A stretch of 64,000 bases of DNA from Chiayiivirga flava (GCF_014202825.1 NZ_JACHHP010000008.1:1-64000); one strand, 5' to 3'. Positions 1 to 11,263 are shown, counted from the stretch's first letter. The notes: generated by a model from the sequence alone, not told the origin. Program-made: numbers and translations.

Positions 1-276
1 GAATTCGAAGCCGAAGTGTACGTGCTGTCGAAGGAAGAGGGCGGCCGCCACACCCCGTTCTTCAAGGGTTACCGTCCGCAGTTCTACTTCCGCACGACCG
101 ACGTGACGGGCGCCTGCCAGCTGCCGGAAGGCGTGGAGATGGTGATGCCGGGCGACAACGTGAAGATGGTGGTGACGCTGATCGCGCCGATCGCGATGGA
201 CGAAGGCCTGCGTTTCGCGATCCGCGAAGGCGGCCGCACCGTCGGCGCCGGCGTGGTGGCGAAGGTTCTGAAGTAA
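1..276 (+). CDS. tuf: Elongation factor Tu, C-terminal end (partial)
   Basis: The frame is open from the first base and ends at TAA 274-276, giving the last 91 residues of EF-Tu, the GTPase that delivers aminoacyl-tRNA to the ribosome. The segment is the C-terminal beta-barrel domain; [13 protein letters not shown] and the ending [14 protein letters not shown] are near-universal in bacterial EF-Tu. The GTPase domain lies upstream of the window. A tuf copy directly before rpsJ is the usual gammaproteobacterial str-S10 arrangement. The 5' end is cut by the window edge, not by a mutation. Confidence 0.97.
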   Translation, partial: EFEAEVYVLSKEEGGRHTPFFKGYRPQFYFRTTDVTGACQLPEGVEMVMPGDNVKMVVTLIAPIAMDEGLRFAIREGGRTVGAGVVAKVLK

Positions 277-290
277 GCATCGCTCGACTG

Positions 291-314
291 CTGCCGGGGT
301 TCGCGCCCCGGCAG
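291..314 (+). terminator. Hairpin between tuf and rpsJ
   Basis: A perfect 9-bp stem (CTGCCGGGG / CCCCGGCAG) with a 6-base loop lies 14 bases after the tuf stop codon. No clear U-run follows, so it may be a weak terminator, an attenuator or an RNA-processing site separating the str and S10 transcription units. The stem is seen directly; the role is inferred. Confidence 0.5.
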
Positions 315-386
315 TGTTCCAGACATGTTCGTACGACGCGCCGGAAACGACGCGCCACTTATCCAGCTCTTTGAAGGAATACCGCA

Positions 387-698
387 ATGGCGGACCAGAA
401 GATTCGGATTCGACTCAAGGCGTTCGACCATCGCCTGATCGATCGCTCCGCGAGCGAGATCGTCGAAACGGCCAAGCGGACCGGCGCGCAGGTGCGCGGC
501 CCGATCCCGCTGCCGACCAAGATCGAACGCTACACCATTCTCGTGTCGCCGCACGTCGACAAGGACGCGCGCGACCAGTACGAGACCCGCACGCACAAGC
601 GCGTGCTCGACATCGTCGATCCGAACGACAAGACCGTGGACGCGCTCATGAAGCTCGAACTCGCGGCCGGCGTCGACGTCCAGATCAAGCTGTACTGA
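387..698 (+). CDS. rpsJ: 30S ribosomal protein S10
   Basis: First gene of the S10 block. The product is 103 residues, the same length as in E. coli, and includes the family segments [14 protein letters not shown] near the N-terminus and GPIPLPTK around residue 40. S10 is part of the head of the small subunit and also joins NusB in transcription antitermination complexes. AAGGA lies about 8 bases before the ATG. The next gene, rplC, begins 10 bases after the stop codon, consistent with cotranscription of the whole ribosomal cluster. Confidence 0.98.
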   Translation: MADQKIRIRLKAFDHRLIDRSASEIVETAKRTGAQVRGPIPLPTKIERYTILVSPHVDKDARDQYETRTHKRVLDIVDPNDKTVDALMKLELAAGVDVQIKLY

Positions 699-708
699 GG
701 CACCGACC

Positions 709-1347
709 ATGACCATCGGAATTGTAGGCCGCAAGTGCGGCATGAGCCGGATCTTCACCGAAGCCGGCGAATCCATCCCGGTGACGCTGATCGAGGCGTC
801 GCCCAATCGCATCGTGCAGATCAAGTCGGACGACACCGACGGCTACACCGCGGTGCAGGTCACCGCCGGCAACAAGCGCTCCGCGCTGGTGAACAAGCCG
901 CTCGCGGGTCACTACGCCAAGGCCAAGGTCGAAGCCGGCCGCGGTCTGTGGGAGTTCCGCGTCGACGCGGACAAGGTCTCGGGTTACGAGGTCGGCGGCG
1001 AGATCCGCGCCGACATCTTCGAGGTCGGCCAGAAGGTCGACGTCCAGGGCGTGACCAAGGGCAAGGGTTTCCAGGGCACGATCAAGCGCTGGAACTTCAC
1101 CATGGGCGACGCGACGCACGGCAACTCGCTGTCGCACCGCGCGCCGGGTTCGCTCGGTCAGCGCCAGACGCCGGGTCGCGTCTTCCCGGGCAAGAAGATG
1201 TCCGGCCACATGGGCGATCGCCAGCAGTCGACGCAGAATCTCACGGTCGTGAAGGTCGACGTCGAGCGCGGTCTCATCGCGATCCGCGGCGCCGTTCCCG
1301 GCGCTCCGGGCGGCGACGTGATCGTGCGTCCGGCCTCGAAAGGTTAA
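709..1347 (+). CDS. rplC: 50S ribosomal protein L3
   Basis: 212 residues, close to the E. coli length of 209. L3 is an early-assembling 50S protein whose long loop reaches the peptidyltransferase centre. The loop sequence [13 protein letters not shown], followed by the GQRQTPGR motif, is present; the second glutamine (about residue 153) matches the one methylated by PrmB in E. coli. The gene sits 10 bases after rpsJ and 12 bases before rplD in the standard S10 order. Confidence 0.98.
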   Translation: MTIGIVGRKCGMSRIFTEAGESIPVTLIEASPNRIVQIKSDDTDGYTAVQVTAGNKRSALVNKPLAGHYAKAKVEAGRGLWEFRVDADKVSGYEVGGEIRADIFEVGQKVDVQGVTKGKGFQGTIKRWNFTMGDATHGNSLSHRAPGSLGQRQTPGRVFPGKKMSGHMGDRQQSTQNLTVVKVDVERGLIAIRGAVPGAPGGDVIVRPASKG

Positions 1348-1359
1348 GGGAGAACGATG

Positions 1360-1962
1360 ATGGAACTTTCAGTCGTCGGTAGCAACGAAGCGCTGTCGGT
1401 GTCCGACGCGGTCTTCGGTCGCGAGTTCCGCGAGGACCTTGTGCACCAGGTCGTCGTTGCCTACCGCAACGCCGGTCGCGCCGGTACCAAGGCGCAGCTC
1501 ACGCGCTCGGACATGTCCGGCACCACCAAGAAGTTCAAGAAGCAGAAGGGCGGCGGCGCGCGTCACGGCGATTACCGCGCTCCGATCTTCGTCGGCGGTG
1601 GCCGCGCGTTTGCCGCCAAGCCGCGCGATTTCTCGCAGAAGGTCAACCGCAAGATGTACCGCGGCGCGATCCAGTCGATCCTGTCCGAGCTCAACCGCCA
1701 GGGCCGCATCACCTTCGTCAGCTCGTTCGAATGGACGGACGCGAAGACCAAGTCGCTTGCGGCCAAGTTCAAGGACATGGGCGTCGAGCGTCCGCTGATC
1801 GTCACCGAAGACGCGTCCGAAGCGCTGTTCCTCGCCGCCCGCAACCTGCCGTACGTGCAGGTGCGCGACGCGCAGGGCATCGACCCGGTGTCGCTGGTCG
1901 GCGCGCGCAGCGTGATCATGACCGTCGACGCGGTGAAGAAGATCGAGGAGTGGTTGGCATGA
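1360..1962 (+). CDS. rplD: 50S ribosomal protein L4
   Basis: About 200 residues, matching the family. L4 binds 23S rRNA, lines the exit tunnel and in E. coli also represses the S10 operon. Two ATGs lie in tandem (1357 and 1360). I chose the second because homologues begin MEL and its spacing from GGGAGA is closer to optimal; the first would add one Met. The tunnel loop with [11 protein letters not shown] lies near residues 55-70 and [10 protein letters not shown] follows. The TGA overlaps the ATG of rplW. Confidence 0.96.
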   Translation: MELSVVGSNEALSVSDAVFGREFREDLVHQVVVAYRNAGRAGTKAQLTRSDMSGTTKKFKKQKGGGARHGDYRAPIFVGGGRAFAAKPRDFSQKVNRKMYRGAIQSILSELNRQGRITFVSSFEWTDAKTKSLAAKFKDMGVERPLIVTEDASEALFLAARNLPYVQVRDAQGIDPVSLVGARSVIMTVDAVKKIEEWLA

Positions 1963-2255
1963 GCACCGAAAAGATTCTGAGCACCCTGCGTTCGCCGCAC
2001 GTGTCCGAAAAGACCGCGCGCGCGCAGGAGCTGTCGAACCAGTACGTGTTCGAAGTGGCCCAGGGCGCGACCAAGGCCGACGTGAAGAGCGCGATCGAAT
2101 CGCTCTTCTCCGTCACGGTCGAGGGCGTGAACCTGGTCAACGTGAAGGGCAAGATGAAGTCCTTCAAAAACCGTGCTGGTCGCCGCGGCGACTGGCGCAA
2201 AGCCTACGTTCGCCTGGCCGAAGGCCAGAGCATCGACGTGATGGCTAAGGCCTGA
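1959..2255 (+). CDS. rplW: 50S ribosomal protein L23
   Basis: 98 residues, starting at the ATG that overlaps the rplD stop (ATGA), with GAGGAG 8-13 bases upstream inside rplD. L23 sits at the exit of the peptide tunnel and is the docking site for trigger factor and SRP. The N-terminal [10 protein letters not shown] and the later [18 protein letters not shown] region are diagnostic. The overlap indicates translational coupling to L4. Confidence 0.97.
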   Translation: MSTEKILSTLRSPHVSEKTARAQELSNQYVFEVAQGATKADVKSAIESLFSVTVEGVNLVNVKGKMKSFKNRAGRRGDWRKAYVRLAEGQSIDVMAKA

Positions 2256-2271
2256 AGGTAAGTAGTACGCC

Positions 2272-3093
2272 ATGGCACTGATCACTCACAAGCCGACTTC
2301 GCCGGGCCGCCGCTCCAAGGTGAGCGTCGTGACCCCGAACCTGCACAAGGGCGCGCCACATGCCCCGCTGCTCGAGCCGCAAGGCAAGACCGGTGGCCGC
2401 AACAACGCGGGCCGCATCACCACGCGTCACCGCGGCGGTGGCCACAAGCAGCACTACCGCCTGATCGACTTCAAGCGCGACAAGGAAGGCATCGCCGCGC
2501 GCATCGAGCGCATCGAATACGATCCGAACCGCACCGCGCACATCGCGCTCGTGCTGTACGCCGACGGCGAGCGCCGCTACATCATCGCGCCCAAGGGCGT
2601 GTCGGTGGGCGACCCGCTGATGGCCGGCCGCGACGCGCCGATCAAGACCGGCAACACGCTGCCGCTGCGCAACATCCCGATCGGCTCGACGGTGCACTGC
2701 ATCGAGATGAAGCCGGGCAAGGGCGCCCAGATCGCGCGTTCGGCCGGCGCCTCGGCGCAGCTGATCGCGCGCGAGCAGGGCTACGCCACGCTGCGCCTTC
2801 GCTCCGGCGAAATGCGCAAGGTGCCGGCGGATTGCCGCGCCACCCTGGGCGAAGTCGGCAACAGCGAGCACAGCCTGCGCAAGATCGGCAAGGCCGGCGC
2901 CAAGCGCTGGTTGGGCATTCGCCCGACCGTCCGCGGCGTGGTCATGAACCCGGTCGACCATCCGCACGGCGGTGGTGAAGGCCGCACCTCGGGCGGTCGT
3001 CACCCGGTCTCCCCGTGGGGCCTGCCGACCAAGGGCTACAAGACCCGCAACAACAAGCGCACCGAACAGTTCATCGTTCGCCGCGGCAAGTAA
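2272..3093 (+). CDS. rplB: 50S ribosomal protein L2
   Basis: 273 residues, the same as E. coli L2, a core protein needed for subunit association and peptidyltransferase activity. The RNA-binding motif [11 protein letters not shown] is near residue 50. The C-terminal segment [24 protein letters not shown] carries the conserved histidine close to the catalytic centre. AAGGTAAGT precedes the ATG. Spacing to rpsS is 12 bases. Confidence 0.98.
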   Translation: MALITHKPTSPGRRSKVSVVTPNLHKGAPHAPLLEPQGKTGGRNNAGRITTRHRGGGHKQHYRLIDFKRDKEGIAARIERIEYDPNRTAHIALVLYADGERRYIIAPKGVSVGDPLMAGRDAPIKTGNTLPLRNIPIGSTVHCIEMKPGKGAQIARSAGASAQLIAREQGYATLRLRSGEMRKVPADCRATLGEVGNSEHSLRKIGKAGAKRWLGIRPTVRGVVMNPVDHPHGGGEGRTSGGRHPVSPWGLPTKGYKTRNNKRTEQFIVRRGK

Positions 3094-3105
3094 CAGGACA
3101 AGGTC

Positions 3106-3381
3106 ATGGCACGTTCACTCAAGAAGGGCCCGTTCGTCGATCTCCACCTGCTCAAGAAGGTGGACGCCGCGAGCGCGAGCAACAGCAAGAAGCCGATCAA
3201 GACCTGGTCGCGGCGCTCGATGGTGATCCCCGACATGGTCGGTTTCACCATCGCCATCCACAACGGCAAGCAGCACGTGCCGGTGCTCGTCAACGAGAAC
3301 ATGGTCGGGCACAAGCTCGGCGAGTTCGCCGTGACGCGCACCTTCAAATCGCACGGCGGCGACAAGAAGTCGGGCAAGTAA
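3106..3381 (+). CDS. rpsS: 30S ribosomal protein S19
   Basis: 91 residues (E. coli 92). The start [12 protein letters not shown] and the motifs [14 protein letters not shown] and [13 protein letters not shown] are typical. S19 forms a complex with S13 in the 30S head near the A-site tRNA. GGACAAGG lies just upstream of the ATG. The next gene, rplV, starts 12 bases after the stop codon. Confidence 0.98.
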   Translation: MARSLKKGPFVDLHLLKKVDAASASNSKKPIKTWSRRSMVIPDMVGFTIAIHNGKQHVPVLVNENMVGHKLGEFAVTRTFKSHGGDKKSGK

Positions 3382-3392
3382 GGAACATGACG

Positions 3393-3728
3393 ATGGAAAC
3401 CAGAGCCATCCTGCGCGGCGCGCGCATCTCGGCCCAGAAGGTCCGCCTGGTCGCGGATCAGGTCCGCGGACTCCCGGTCGGCCGCGCCAGCGACCTGCTG
3501 CAGTTCAGCCCGAAGAAGGCCGCCCACGTCGTGCGCAAGCTGCTGTTGTCCGCGGTCTCCAACGCGGAGAACAACGACGGCGCCGACGTCGACGATCTGA
3601 AGATCACGCGCATCTTCGTCGACGAAGGCTCGACGATGAAGCGCTTCCACGCCCGGGCCAAGGGCCGCGGCGCCCGCATCCTCAAGCGCACCAGCCACAT
3701 CACCGTGGTTGTGGGCGACGCCAAATAA
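3393..3728 (+). CDS. rplV: 50S ribosomal protein L22
   Basis: 111 residues. L22 spans the exit tunnel with a beta-hairpin and contacts all 23S rRNA domains; changes in that hairpin give macrolide resistance. Two in-frame ATGs are available (3387 and 3393). The AGGAA at 3381-3385 is too close to the first but 7 bases from the second, and homologues begin with MET/MEA, so 3393 is chosen. [14 protein letters not shown] and [12 protein letters not shown] are family signatures. Confidence 0.96.
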   Translation: METRAILRGARISAQKVRLVADQVRGLPVGRASDLLQFSPKKAAHVVRKLLLSAVSNAENNDGADVDDLKITRIFVDEGSTMKRFHARAKGRGARILKRTSHITVVVGDAK

Positions 3729-3746
3729 CGGACGGAAGGAACACCC

Positions 3747-4493
3747 ATGGGTCACAAAGTACATCCGACCGGAATCCGTCTTGGCATCGCCAAGGACTGG
3801 AATTCGAAGTGGTACGCCAACAAGCGTGAGTTCGCGGGCTACCTCGCGGCCGACCTCAAGGTGCGCGAGATGCTGCGCAAGAAGCTGGCGCAGGCCGGCA
3901 TCAGCCGCATCCAGATCGAGCGTCCGGCCAAGACCGCCCGTGTGACGATCCACACCGCCCGTCCGGGCGTGGTGATCGGCAAGAAGGGCGAGGACATCGA
4001 GAAGCTGCGCAAGGAAGTCTCGACCATGATGGGCGTTCCGGCGCACATCAACGTGACCGAGGTGCGCAAGCCCGAGCTCGACGCCCAACTCGTCGCCGAA
4101 TCGATCGCGCAGCAGCTCGAGCGCCGCATCATGTTCCGCCGCGCGATGAAGCGCGCCGTCGGCAACGCGATGCGCCTCGGCGGCCTCGGCATCAAGGTCA
4201 ACGTCTCGGGCCGTCTCAACGGTGCGGAAATCGCCCGTTCGGAGTGGTACCGCGAAGGTCGCGTCCCGCTGCACACGCTGCGCGCGGACATCGACTACGG
4301 CTTTGCCGAAGCGAGCACCACGTACGGGATCATCGGCGTGAAGGTCTGGATCTACAAGGGCGAAGTCTTCGACTACACCCAGCAGGCCCAGGAGAAGGCG
4401 GACGATTCGCAGCCCTCGCGCGGCGATCGTGGCGACCGTGGTGACCGTGGCGATCGCGACCGTCCGTCGCGCCCGGCCCGCGAACAGAGGTAA
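3747..4493 (+). CDS. rpsC: 30S ribosomal protein S3
   Basis: 248 residues, somewhat longer than the 233 of E. coli. S3 lies at the mRNA entry site and contributes to ribosomal helicase activity. The N-terminal [14 protein letters not shown], the KH domain with [15 protein letters not shown] near residues 72-86 and the C-terminal domain with [13 protein letters not shown] are all present. The extra length is a charged tail of Gly-Asp-Arg repeats encoded by a 9-bp tandem repeat (see separate entry). Confidence 0.98.
   Translation: MGHKVHPTGIRLGIAKDWNSKWYANKREFAGYLAADLKVREMLRKKLAQAGISRIQIERPAKTARVTIHTARPGVVIGKKGEDIEKLRKEVSTMMGVPAHINVTEVRKPELDAQLVAESIAQQLERRIMFRRAMKRAVGNAMRLGGLGIKVNVSGRLNGAEIARSEWYREGRVPLHTLRADIDYGFAEASTTYGIIGVKVWIYKGEVFDYTQQAQEKADDSQPSRGDRGDRGDRGDRDRPSRPAREQR
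4422..4457 (+). repeat. Four tandem 9-bp units in the tail of rpsC
   Basis: Four consecutive copies of a GGCGAYCGT-like unit encode four Gly-Asp-Arg triplets in the tail of S3. Copies differ only at third positions or by one transition. Such arrays can change copy number in frame without breaking the gene. Confidence 0.8.
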
Positions 4494-4499
4494 TCAGTC

Positions 4500-4913
4500 A
4501 TGCTGCAACCGAAACGAACCAAGTACCGCAAGGTGCACAAGGGCCGCAACGAAGGCTACAGCTGGAACGGCGCTGCGGTGTCCTTCGGCGAGTACGGCCT
4601 GAAGGCGACCACGCGCGGCCAGCTGACCTCGCGCCAGATCGAGGCCGCGCGCCGCACGATCAGCCGCTACGTCAAGCGCGGCGGCAAGCTCTGGATCCGC
4701 GTGTTCCCGGACAAGCCGATCACCAAGAAGCCGATCGAAGTGCGTATGGGTAACGGCAAGGGCAACGTCGAGTTCTGGGTCGCTCCGATCCAGCCCGGCC
4801 GCATGCTCTACGAGATCGAAGGCATTCCGGAAGACTCCGCGCGCGAAGCGTTCCGCCTCGCCGCCGCGAAGCTCTCGGTCCAGACCACCTTTGTCACCCG
4901 GACGGTGCGCTGA
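4500..4913 (+). CDS. rplP: 50S ribosomal protein L16
   Basis: 137 residues (E. coli 136). L16 helps position A-site tRNA and assembles late. [19 protein letters not shown] at the start and [13 protein letters not shown] near residues 63-75 are characteristic; [15 protein letters not shown] follows and contains the arginine region hydroxylated by RoxA/YcfD in E. coli. The stop TGA shares its last A with the rpmC start codon, so the two are translationally coupled. Confidence 0.98.
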   Translation: MLQPKRTKYRKVHKGRNEGYSWNGAAVSFGEYGLKATTRGQLTSRQIEAARRTISRYVKRGGKLWIRVFPDKPITKKPIEVRMGNGKGNVEFWVAPIQPGRMLYEIEGIPEDSAREAFRLAAAKLSVQTTFVTRTVR

Positions 4914-5098
4914 TGGACATCAAACAGTTGCGTAGCAAGTCGCCCGAGGAACTGGCAGCACACCTGCTGGACCTGCGTCGCGAACAGTTCAATCTGCGCA
5001 TGCAGAAAGGCACGGGTCAGTTGAACCAGACCCACCAGGTTCGGAATGTCCGTCGCGAAATCGCGCGGCTCAAGTCCGTCCTCGGCACGAAGAAGTAA
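4913..5098 (+). CDS. rpmC: 50S ribosomal protein L29
   Basis: 61 residues (E. coli 63), an all-helical protein next to L23 at the tunnel exit. The start [10 protein letters not shown] and the segments [15 protein letters not shown] and [12 protein letters not shown] fit the family. It begins with a TGATG overlap with rplP and ends 10 bases before rpsQ. Confidence 0.97.
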   Translation: MDIKQLRSKSPEELAAHLLDLRREQFNLRMQKGTGQLNQTHQVRNVRREIARLKSVLGTKK

Positions 5099-5108
5099 GG
5101 GTGCGGAC

Positions 5109-5375
5109 ATGAGCGACAACGAAACCAAGGCAAAGCACACGGTCGAAGGCCGCGTGGTCAGCAACAAGATGGAAAAGACCGTGACGGTCCTGGTGGAACG
5201 CCAGGTCAAGCACGGCCTCTACGGCAAGTACATCAAGCGCTCGACGAAGCTGCACGCGCACGATGAATCCAATGCCTGCAAGGAAGGCGACGTCGTGCGC
5301 GTGACCGAGATCGCGCCGATGTCCAAGACCAAGAACTGGCGCGTGGTGGAAATTCTCACCCGCTCGGCCGAATAA
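5109..5375 (+). CDS. rpsQ: 30S ribosomal protein S17
   Basis: 88 residues (E. coli 84). S17 is an early 16S rRNA binder of the small-subunit body with an OB fold. [18 protein letters not shown] near residue 15 and [19 protein letters not shown] near the C-terminus are conserved. The start at 5109 follows the rpmC stop by 10 bases. Confidence 0.97.
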   Translation: MSDNETKAKHTVEGRVVSNKMEKTVTVLVERQVKHGLYGKYIKRSTKLHAHDESNACKEGDVVRVTEIAPMSKTKNWRVVEILTRSAE

Positions 5376-5387
5376 GGAGGACGAGCC

Positions 5388-5756
5388 ATGATCCAGACTC
5401 AATCCTACCTCGACGCCGCCGACAACTCGGGCGCCAAGGAACTGATGTGCATCAAGGTGCTCGGCGGCTCCAAGCGCCGGTACGCCCACATCGGCGACAT
5501 CATCAAGGTCAGCGTCAAGGACGCGATCCCGCGCGGCAAGGTCAAGAAGGGCGAAGTCTACGACGCCGTCGTGGTGCGCACCCGCAAGGGCGTGCGTCGC
5601 GCGGACGGTTCGCTGATCCGCTTCGACGGCAACGCCGCCGTGCTTCTGAACAACAAGCTCGAGCCGATCGGCACGCGCATCTTCGGACCGGTCACGCGCG
5701 AACTGCGCGGCGAGAAGTTCATGAAGATCGTCTCGCTCGCCCCGGAAGTGCTGTAA
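5388..5756 (+). CDS. rplN: 50S ribosomal protein L14
   Basis: 122 residues, close to the E. coli length of 123. L14 contacts 16S rRNA at the subunit interface and binds the silencing factor RsfS. The start [19 protein letters not shown], the [17 protein letters not shown] segment and the ending [10 protein letters not shown] are typical. It has a clear GGAGG site 7-11 bases before the ATG. Confidence 0.98.
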   Translation: MIQTQSYLDAADNSGAKELMCIKVLGGSKRRYAHIGDIIKVSVKDAIPRGKVKKGEVYDAVVVRTRKGVRRADGSLIRFDGNAAVLLNNKLEPIGTRIFGPVTRELRGEKFMKIVSLAPEVL

Positions 5757-5773
5757 GGCGAAAGGACAGAACC

Positions 5774-6088
5774 ATGAACCGCATTCGCAAGGGCGACCAG
5801 GTGGTCGTCATCACGGGCAAGAACAAGGGTCAGCGCGGCGAAGTCGTGCGTATCAGCGGCGACAAGGTCGTCGTCTCGAACGTCAACCTCGTCAAGCGCC
5901 ACACCAAGCCCAACCCGCAAGCCAACCAGCCCGGCGGCATCGTCGAGCGCGAGGCTGCGATCCACATCTCCAACGTCATGCTCTTCAATTCGGCGACGAA
6001 GAAGGGTGACCGCGTTGGCATCAAGGTGCTCGAGGATGGACGCAAACAGCGTGTGTTCCGCTCGAGCAATGAGGCGGTCGACGCCTGA
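5774..6088 (+). CDS. rplX: 50S ribosomal protein L24
   Basis: 104 residues, the same as E. coli. L24 initiates 50S assembly and lies at the tunnel exit. The KOW motif is clear ([20 protein letters not shown], residues 5-24), followed by [12 protein letters not shown] and [27 protein letters not shown] precedes the ATG. Confidence 0.97.
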   Translation: MNRIRKGDQVVVITGKNKGQRGEVVRISGDKVVVSNVNLVKRHTKPNPQANQPGGIVEREAAIHISNVMLFNSATKKGDRVGIKVLEDGRKQRVFRSSNEAVDA

Positions 6089-6099
6089 GGAATGCTGAA

Positions 6100-6639
6100 A
6101 TGAGCCGGCTTGAGACTATCTACAAAGAAACCGTCGTTCCGAAACTGATGGAACGCTTCGGCTACAAGAACGTGATGCAGGTGCCGCGCCTGTCCAAGAT
6201 CACCCTGAACATGGGTGTGGGCGAAGCCGTGGGCAACAAGAAGGTGCTGGAAAACGCGGTGGCCGACATGGCCAAGATTTCGGGCCAGAAGCCCATCGTG
6301 ACCCACGCCCGCGTCTCGGTCGCCTCGTTCAAGATCCGCGACGGCTGGCCGATCGGCTGCAAGGTCACCCTGCGCCGCCACCAGATGTACGAGTTCTTCG
6401 ACCGCCTGATCAACATCTCGCTGCCGCGCGTGCGCGATTTCCGCGGCCAGTCGGGACGTGCATTCGACGGCCGGGGCAACTACAATATGGGGCTCAAGGA
6501 GCAGATCATCTTCCCGGAAATCGACTTCGACCAGATCGATGCCGTCCGCGGAATGGATATCGCCGTGACCACGACCGCCCGCACCGACGAAGAAGCCAAG
6601 GCGCTGCTCGAAGCGTTCGGCTTCCCGTTCCGCAACTGA
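6100..6639 (+). CDS. rplE: 50S ribosomal protein L5
   Basis: 179 residues, the same as E. coli. L5 binds 5S rRNA in the central protuberance and contacts P-site t[19 protein letters not shown] (residues 28-43) and the C-terminal [20 protein letters not shown] are signatures. It is 11 bases downstream of rplX. Confidence 0.98.
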   Translation: MSRLETIYKETVVPKLMERFGYKNVMQVPRLSKITLNMGVGEAVGNKKVLENAVADMAKISGQKPIVTHARVSVASFKIRDGWPIGCKVTLRRHQMYEFFDRLINISLPRVRDFRGQSGRAFDGRGNYNMGLKEQIIFPEIDFDQIDAVRGMDIAVTTTARTDEEAKALLEAFGFPFRN

Positions 6640-6657
6640 CTTCGCGAGATTTAGACC

Positions 6658-6963
6658 ATGGCAAAGACCTCGATGATCAACCGCGATATCAAGCGGAAGA
6701 AGATCGCGAAGAAGTTCGAAAGCAAGCGCGCGGAGCTCAAGAAGATCATCGCGAATCCGAAGGCCTCGTACGAGGAAAAGTCGGACGCGCAGATGAAGCT
6801 GCAGAAGCAGCCGCGCGATGCGTCGCCGTCGCGCCAGCGCAACCGCTGCGAGATGACCGGCCGTCCGCGCGGTGTCTATCGCAAGTTCGGCCTGGGCCGC
6901 AACAAGCTGCGCGAAGCCACCATGCGCGGCGACGTGCCGGGCCTGCGCAAGGCCAGCTGGTAA
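6658..6963 (+). CDS. rpsN: 30S ribosomal protein S14, zinc-independent type
   Basis: 101 residues, the long form of S14 without the CxxC zinc ribbon; the only cysteine is near residue 64 ([18 protein letters not shown]). S14 completes the 30S head late in assembly. The start [16 protein letters not shown] and the ending GLRKASW match the gammaproteobacterial form. A 127-bp spacer with a hairpin separates it from rpsH, longer than most gaps in this operon. Confidence 0.97.
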   Translation: MAKTSMINRDIKRKKIAKKFESKRAELKKIIANPKASYEEKSDAQMKLQKQPRDASPSRQRNRCEMTGRPRGVYRKFGLGRNKLREATMRGDVPGLRKASW

Positions 6964-6995
6964 CACACTCCGCCGGCGGCGACGCCGTCGGTCCT

Positions 6996-7017
6996 TCCGC
7001 CGGCCCCGGCCGGCGGA
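6996..7017 (+). other. Hairpin between rpsN and rpsH
   Basis: A perfect 8-bp inverted repeat (TCCGCCGG / CCGGCGGA) with a 6-base loop lies in the 127-bp rpsN-rpsH gap. In E. coli, S8 represses the spc operon by binding mRNA near rplE-rplX, so structure around rpsH is plausible. This hairpin does not obviously mimic that site, and its function is unknown. Confidence 0.45.
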
Positions 7018-7090
7018 CGCACACGCTCCACCCACAATCTGGTTTCGCGATTCTTTCGCGGATATCGGTGCTTCGATCCAAGGAAACATC

Positions 7091-7486
7091 ATGAGCATGA
7101 CTGATCCCATCGCCGACATGCTGGTGCGCATCAAAAATGCGGCCGCGGTTGGCAAACAGACGGTGAAGATGCCGTCGTCCAAGAACAAGGTCGCGATCGC
7201 GGAAGTGCTGAAGGCCGAGGGTTACCTCGCCGACGTGCGCGTGACCGGCGACGGCCCCAAGCCGATCCTCGAAATCGCGCTGAAGTATTACCAGGGCAAG
7301 CCGGTGATCGAGCGCCTGGAGCGCGTCTCGAAGTCGAGCCTGCGCGCCTACCGCGGCAAGGACGCGCTGCCGAAGATCCTCGGCGGTCTGGGCGTCGCGA
7401 TCATCTCGACCTCCAAGGGCATCATGACCGACAGCCAGGCCCGCACCGCGGGCGTGGGTGGCGAAGTCATCTGCCTCGTCGCCTAA
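7091..7486 (+). CDS. rpsH: 30S ribosomal protein S8
   Basis: 131 residues. S8 is a primary 16S rRNA binder and, in E. coli, translational repressor of the spc operon. The start [17 protein letters not shown] and the C-terminal [13 protein letters not shown] with GGEVICLVA are diagnostic. The start at 7091 is supported by AAGGA 6-10 bases upstream and by homologues beginning MSM. Confidence 0.97.
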   Translation: MSMTDPIADMLVRIKNAAAVGKQTVKMPSSKNKVAIAEVLKAEGYLADVRVTGDGPKPILEIALKYYQGKPVIERLERVSKSSLRAYRGKDALPKILGGLGVAIISTSKGIMTDSQARTAGVGGEVICLVA

Positions 7487-7498
7487 GGAGACTTCACG

Positions 7499-8026
7499 AT
7501 GTCCCGTGTAGCCAAGAAAGTCATCAACCTCCCGAAGGGCGTTGAAGTCAACGTGTCGGCCGAGCAGTTGTCGGTCAAGGGTCCGAAGGGCACCCTCAAC
7601 CTCGTCAAGCCGCAGGGCGTGGACGTGAAGATCGAGAACGGCCAGGCGACGATGGTCGCCGCCAACGCCGACGACATCGCGCTGGCCGGCACCATCCGCG
7701 CCATCCTCGCGAACATGGTCGCCGGCGTCACCGACGGCTTCACCCGCAAGCTCGAACTCGTCGGCGTCGGTTACCGCGCCGCGATGCAGGGCAAGGACCT
7801 GAACCTCTCGCTCGGCTTTTCGCACCCGGTGCTGTTCCCGGCGCCGGAGGGCATCACGATCGAGACGCCGACGCAGACCGAAATCCTGATCAAGGGCAGC
7901 GACAAGCAGCGCGTCGGCGAAGTGGCCGCGAAGATCCGTTCGTTCCGCCCGCCGGAGCCCTACAAGGGCAAGGGCGTGCGTTACGCCGGCGAGAAAATCA
8001 TCATGAAGGAAGCCAAGAAGGCTTAA
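7499..8026 (+). CDS. rplF: 50S ribosomal protein L6
   Basis: 175 residues (E. coli 177). L6 lies near the sarcin-ricin loop and the factor-binding site. The start [15 protein letters not shown], the [19 protein letters not shown] hinge around residues 77-95 and the ending [15 protein letters not shown] fit the family. TAAGGAGAC precedes the ATG. Confidence 0.98.
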   Translation: MSRVAKKVINLPKGVEVNVSAEQLSVKGPKGTLNLVKPQGVDVKIENGQATMVAANADDIALAGTIRAILANMVAGVTDGFTRKLELVGVGYRAAMQGKDLNLSLGFSHPVLFPAPEGITIETPTQTEILIKGSDKQRVGEVAAKIRSFRPPEPYKGKGVRYAGEKIIMKEAKKA

Positions 8027-8104
8027 TGCGGTTCCCTCCGCAAGAGCCCGGCCATCCTTGGCTGGACTTTCCAAAGCCAACTTGTCGTCTCTGAGGTTAC
8101 GAAT

Positions 8105-8464
8105 ATGTCCGTTGAAAAGAACATCGCCCGCCTGCGCCGCGCCAAGTCCACGCGCGCGCACATCCGCAACCTCGGCGTCGCGCGCCTGTCGGTGCTGCGC
8201 ACCGGCCAGCACCTGTACGCGCAGGTCTTCTCGTCCGACGGTTCGACCGTCATCGCGTCGGCCTCGACGCTGCAGGCGGACGTCAAGGACGGCCTGAAGA
8301 GCAACAAGAACAAGGACGCCGCGGCCAAGGTCGGTCGCGTCATCGCCGAGAAGGCCCGTGCGGCCGGCATCGAGGCGGTGGCGTTCGACCGTTCGGGCTA
8401 CCGCTACCACGGCCGCATCAAGGCCCTGGCCGATGCGGCGCGCGAAGGCGGCCTCAAGTTCTGA
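8105..8464 (+). CDS. rplR: 50S ribosomal protein L18
   Basis: 119 residues (E. coli 117). L18 carries 5S rRNA into the central protuberance together with L5. [16 protein letters not shown] near the N-terminus and [20 protein letters not shown] at the C-terminus are characteristic. A GAGG lies 9-12 bases upstream. The 78-bp gap from rplF holds no obvious gene. Confidence 0.97.
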   Translation: MSVEKNIARLRRAKSTRAHIRNLGVARLSVLRTGQHLYAQVFSSDGSTVIASASTLQADVKDGLKSNKNKDAAAKVGRVIAEKARAAGIEAVAFDRSGYRYHGRIKALADAAREGGLKF

Positions 8465-8590
8465 TCGGTTTTGCGACACCGGACGCGGTCATTTGCCCGC
8501 GTTCGTCTCCCTGGCCTTGTCGGCCGCGATACATCCAACAACTCCAAGCGGCCAACGTGCCGTAATCACTGATCCGGAAATTATCGAACC

Positions 8591-9106
8591 ATGAGCAGCA
8601 ACGATCGTAACGATCGCGACAACGGCGACGGCATGCTGGAAAAGCTTGTCGCGGTCAATCGCGTCAGCAAGACCGTCAAGGGCGGTCGCCAGTTCACCTT
8701 CACCGCGCTGACGGTCGTCGGCGACGGCGCCGGCAAGGTCGGCTTCGGGTATGGCAAGGCGCGCGAAGTGCCGGTGGCCATTTCCAAGTCGATGGAGCAT
8801 GCGCGCCGCGCGATGATCAACGTCGAACTGAACAACGGCACGGTGTGGTACGCCATCAAGGCCAACCACGGCGCGGCCAAGGTGTTCATGCAGCCGGCGT
8901 CGGAAGGTACCGGCGTGATCGCCGGCGGTGCGATGCGCGCCGTGCTCGAAGCGGTGGGCGTGAAGAACATCCTCGCCAAGGCCGTCGGTTCGCGCAATCC
9001 GATCAACCTCGTGCGCGCCACGATCAAGGGCCTGCAGGCGATGTCGTCGCCCGGCCAGATCGCGGCGAAGCGCGGCAAGTCCGTGGAGGAACTGCGCAAT
9101 GGCTAA
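8591..9106 (+). CDS. rpsE: 30S ribosomal protein S5
   Basis: 171 residues (E. coli 167) with a short charged, Asn/Asp-rich N-terminal extension before the conserved [16 protein letters not shown]5 sits at the mRNA entrance, affects decoding fidelity and is the site of spectinomycin-resistance mutations, in the KTVKGGR loop. [16 protein letters not shown] and [16 protein letters not shown] are conserved. The last 8 bases overlap the start of rpmD. A 126-bp gap separates it from rplR. Confidence 0.97.
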   Translation: MSSNDRNDRDNGDGMLEKLVAVNRVSKTVKGGRQFTFTALTVVGDGAGKVGFGYGKAREVPVAISKSMEHARRAMINVELNNGTVWYAIKANHGAAKVFMQPASEGTGVIAGGAMRAVLEAVGVKNILAKAVGSRNPINLVRATIKGLQAMSSPGQIAAKRGKSVEELRNG

Positions 9107-9311
9107 GACCGCGAAGAAGGCCGACGCGGCCGCGACCGGCACCGTGAAGGTGCGCCTGGTCAAGGGCCTGCGCGGAACCCAGGCACGCCACCGCCTGTCG
9201 GTGAAGGCGCTGGGCCTGAACAAGATCAACGACGTGCGCGAACTGCCGGACAACCCGTCGGTCCGCGGCCTGATCGCCACCGTGTATTACCTGGTGCAGG
9301 TCGAGCAGTAA
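9099..9311 (+). CDS. rpmD: 50S ribosomal protein L30
   Basis: 70 residues, with a Lys/Ala-rich N-terminal extension of about 13 residues relative to the 59-residue E. coli protein. The core [17 protein letters not shown] and [20 protein letters not shown] is typical. L30 is a small peripheral 50S protein. The start overlaps the end of rpsE by 8 bases, indicating coupled translation. Confidence 0.96.
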   Translation: MAKTAKKADAAATGTVKVRLVKGLRGTQARHRLSVKALGLNKINDVRELPDNPSVRGLIATVYYLVQVEQ

Positions 9312-9339
9312 GCCTGCCGATCGCCTGAAGGAAACAGTC

Positions 9340-9777
9340 ATGCAGCTCAACACACTCACCCACGCCCCCGGCGCCCGCAAGGAACGTGTCCGCGTCGGTC
9401 GCGGCATCGGTTCGGGCCTGGGCAAGACCTGCGGCCGCGGCCACAAGGGCTCCTACGCGCGCACCGGCAAGGGCAAGATCAAGCCGGGTTTCGAAGGCGG
9501 CCAGATGCCGCTGCAGCGCCGCCTGCCGAAGGTCGGCTTCCGCTCCAAGCTGAAGATCGACACGGCCGAAGTGCTGCTCTACAAGCTCGCGCTGGTCGAG
9601 GGCGACACGATCGATTTCGCCGCGCTGCGCGCCGCGAAGCTGGTCCCGTCGACGGCGAAGTACGCCAAGATCGTGCTCAAGGGCGGGATCGACAAGAAGA
9701 TCGTGCTCAAGGGCATCGCGACGACCGCCGGCGCCCGCGCCGCGATCGAAGCCGCCGGCGGCAAGATCGAGGAGTAA
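9340..9777 (+). CDS. rplO: 50S ribosomal protein L15
   Basis: 145 residues (E. coli 144). L15 is a largely extended 50S protein important in late assembly. The Gly/Arg-rich segment [19 protein letters not shown] (residues 21-39) followed by [17 protein letters not shown] is diagnostic. The stop codon is 4 bases before the TTG start of secY, as in the usual spc order. Confidence 0.98.
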   Translation: MQLNTLTHAPGARKERVRVGRGIGSGLGKTCGRGHKGSYARTGKGKIKPGFEGGQMPLQRRLPKVGFRSKLKIDTAEVLLYKLALVEGDTIDFAALRAAKLVPSTAKYAKIVLKGGIDKKIVLKGIATTAGARAAIEAAGGKIEE

Positions 9778-9781
9778 GGCT

Positions 9782-11140
<1,359 letters not shown>

Positions 11141-11151
11141 ATCGATTCTGT

Positions 11152-11256
11152 CCCGCGCAAGAGTCGCGCGGGCGCCCGGTACAACGGGCAGGATCGGCTT
11201 GACGCCGGAGCGTGGGCACACTCCCCACGCCGGGTCTCCTGCTGCCTCCGGGCAGC
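11152..11256 (+). promoter_or_regulatory. Three hairpins after secY
   Basis: The 203-bp secY-rpsM gap contains three perfect inverted repeats: 11152-11172 (7-bp stem), 11210-11230 (7-bp stem) and 11241-11256 (6-bp stem, 4-base loop). None has a long U-run. They may terminate or attenuate spc transcription before the alpha block, or form the site for S4 feedback control known from E. coli. The structures are seen; the role is inferred. Confidence 0.45.
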
Positions 11257-11263
11257 GGGGGGC

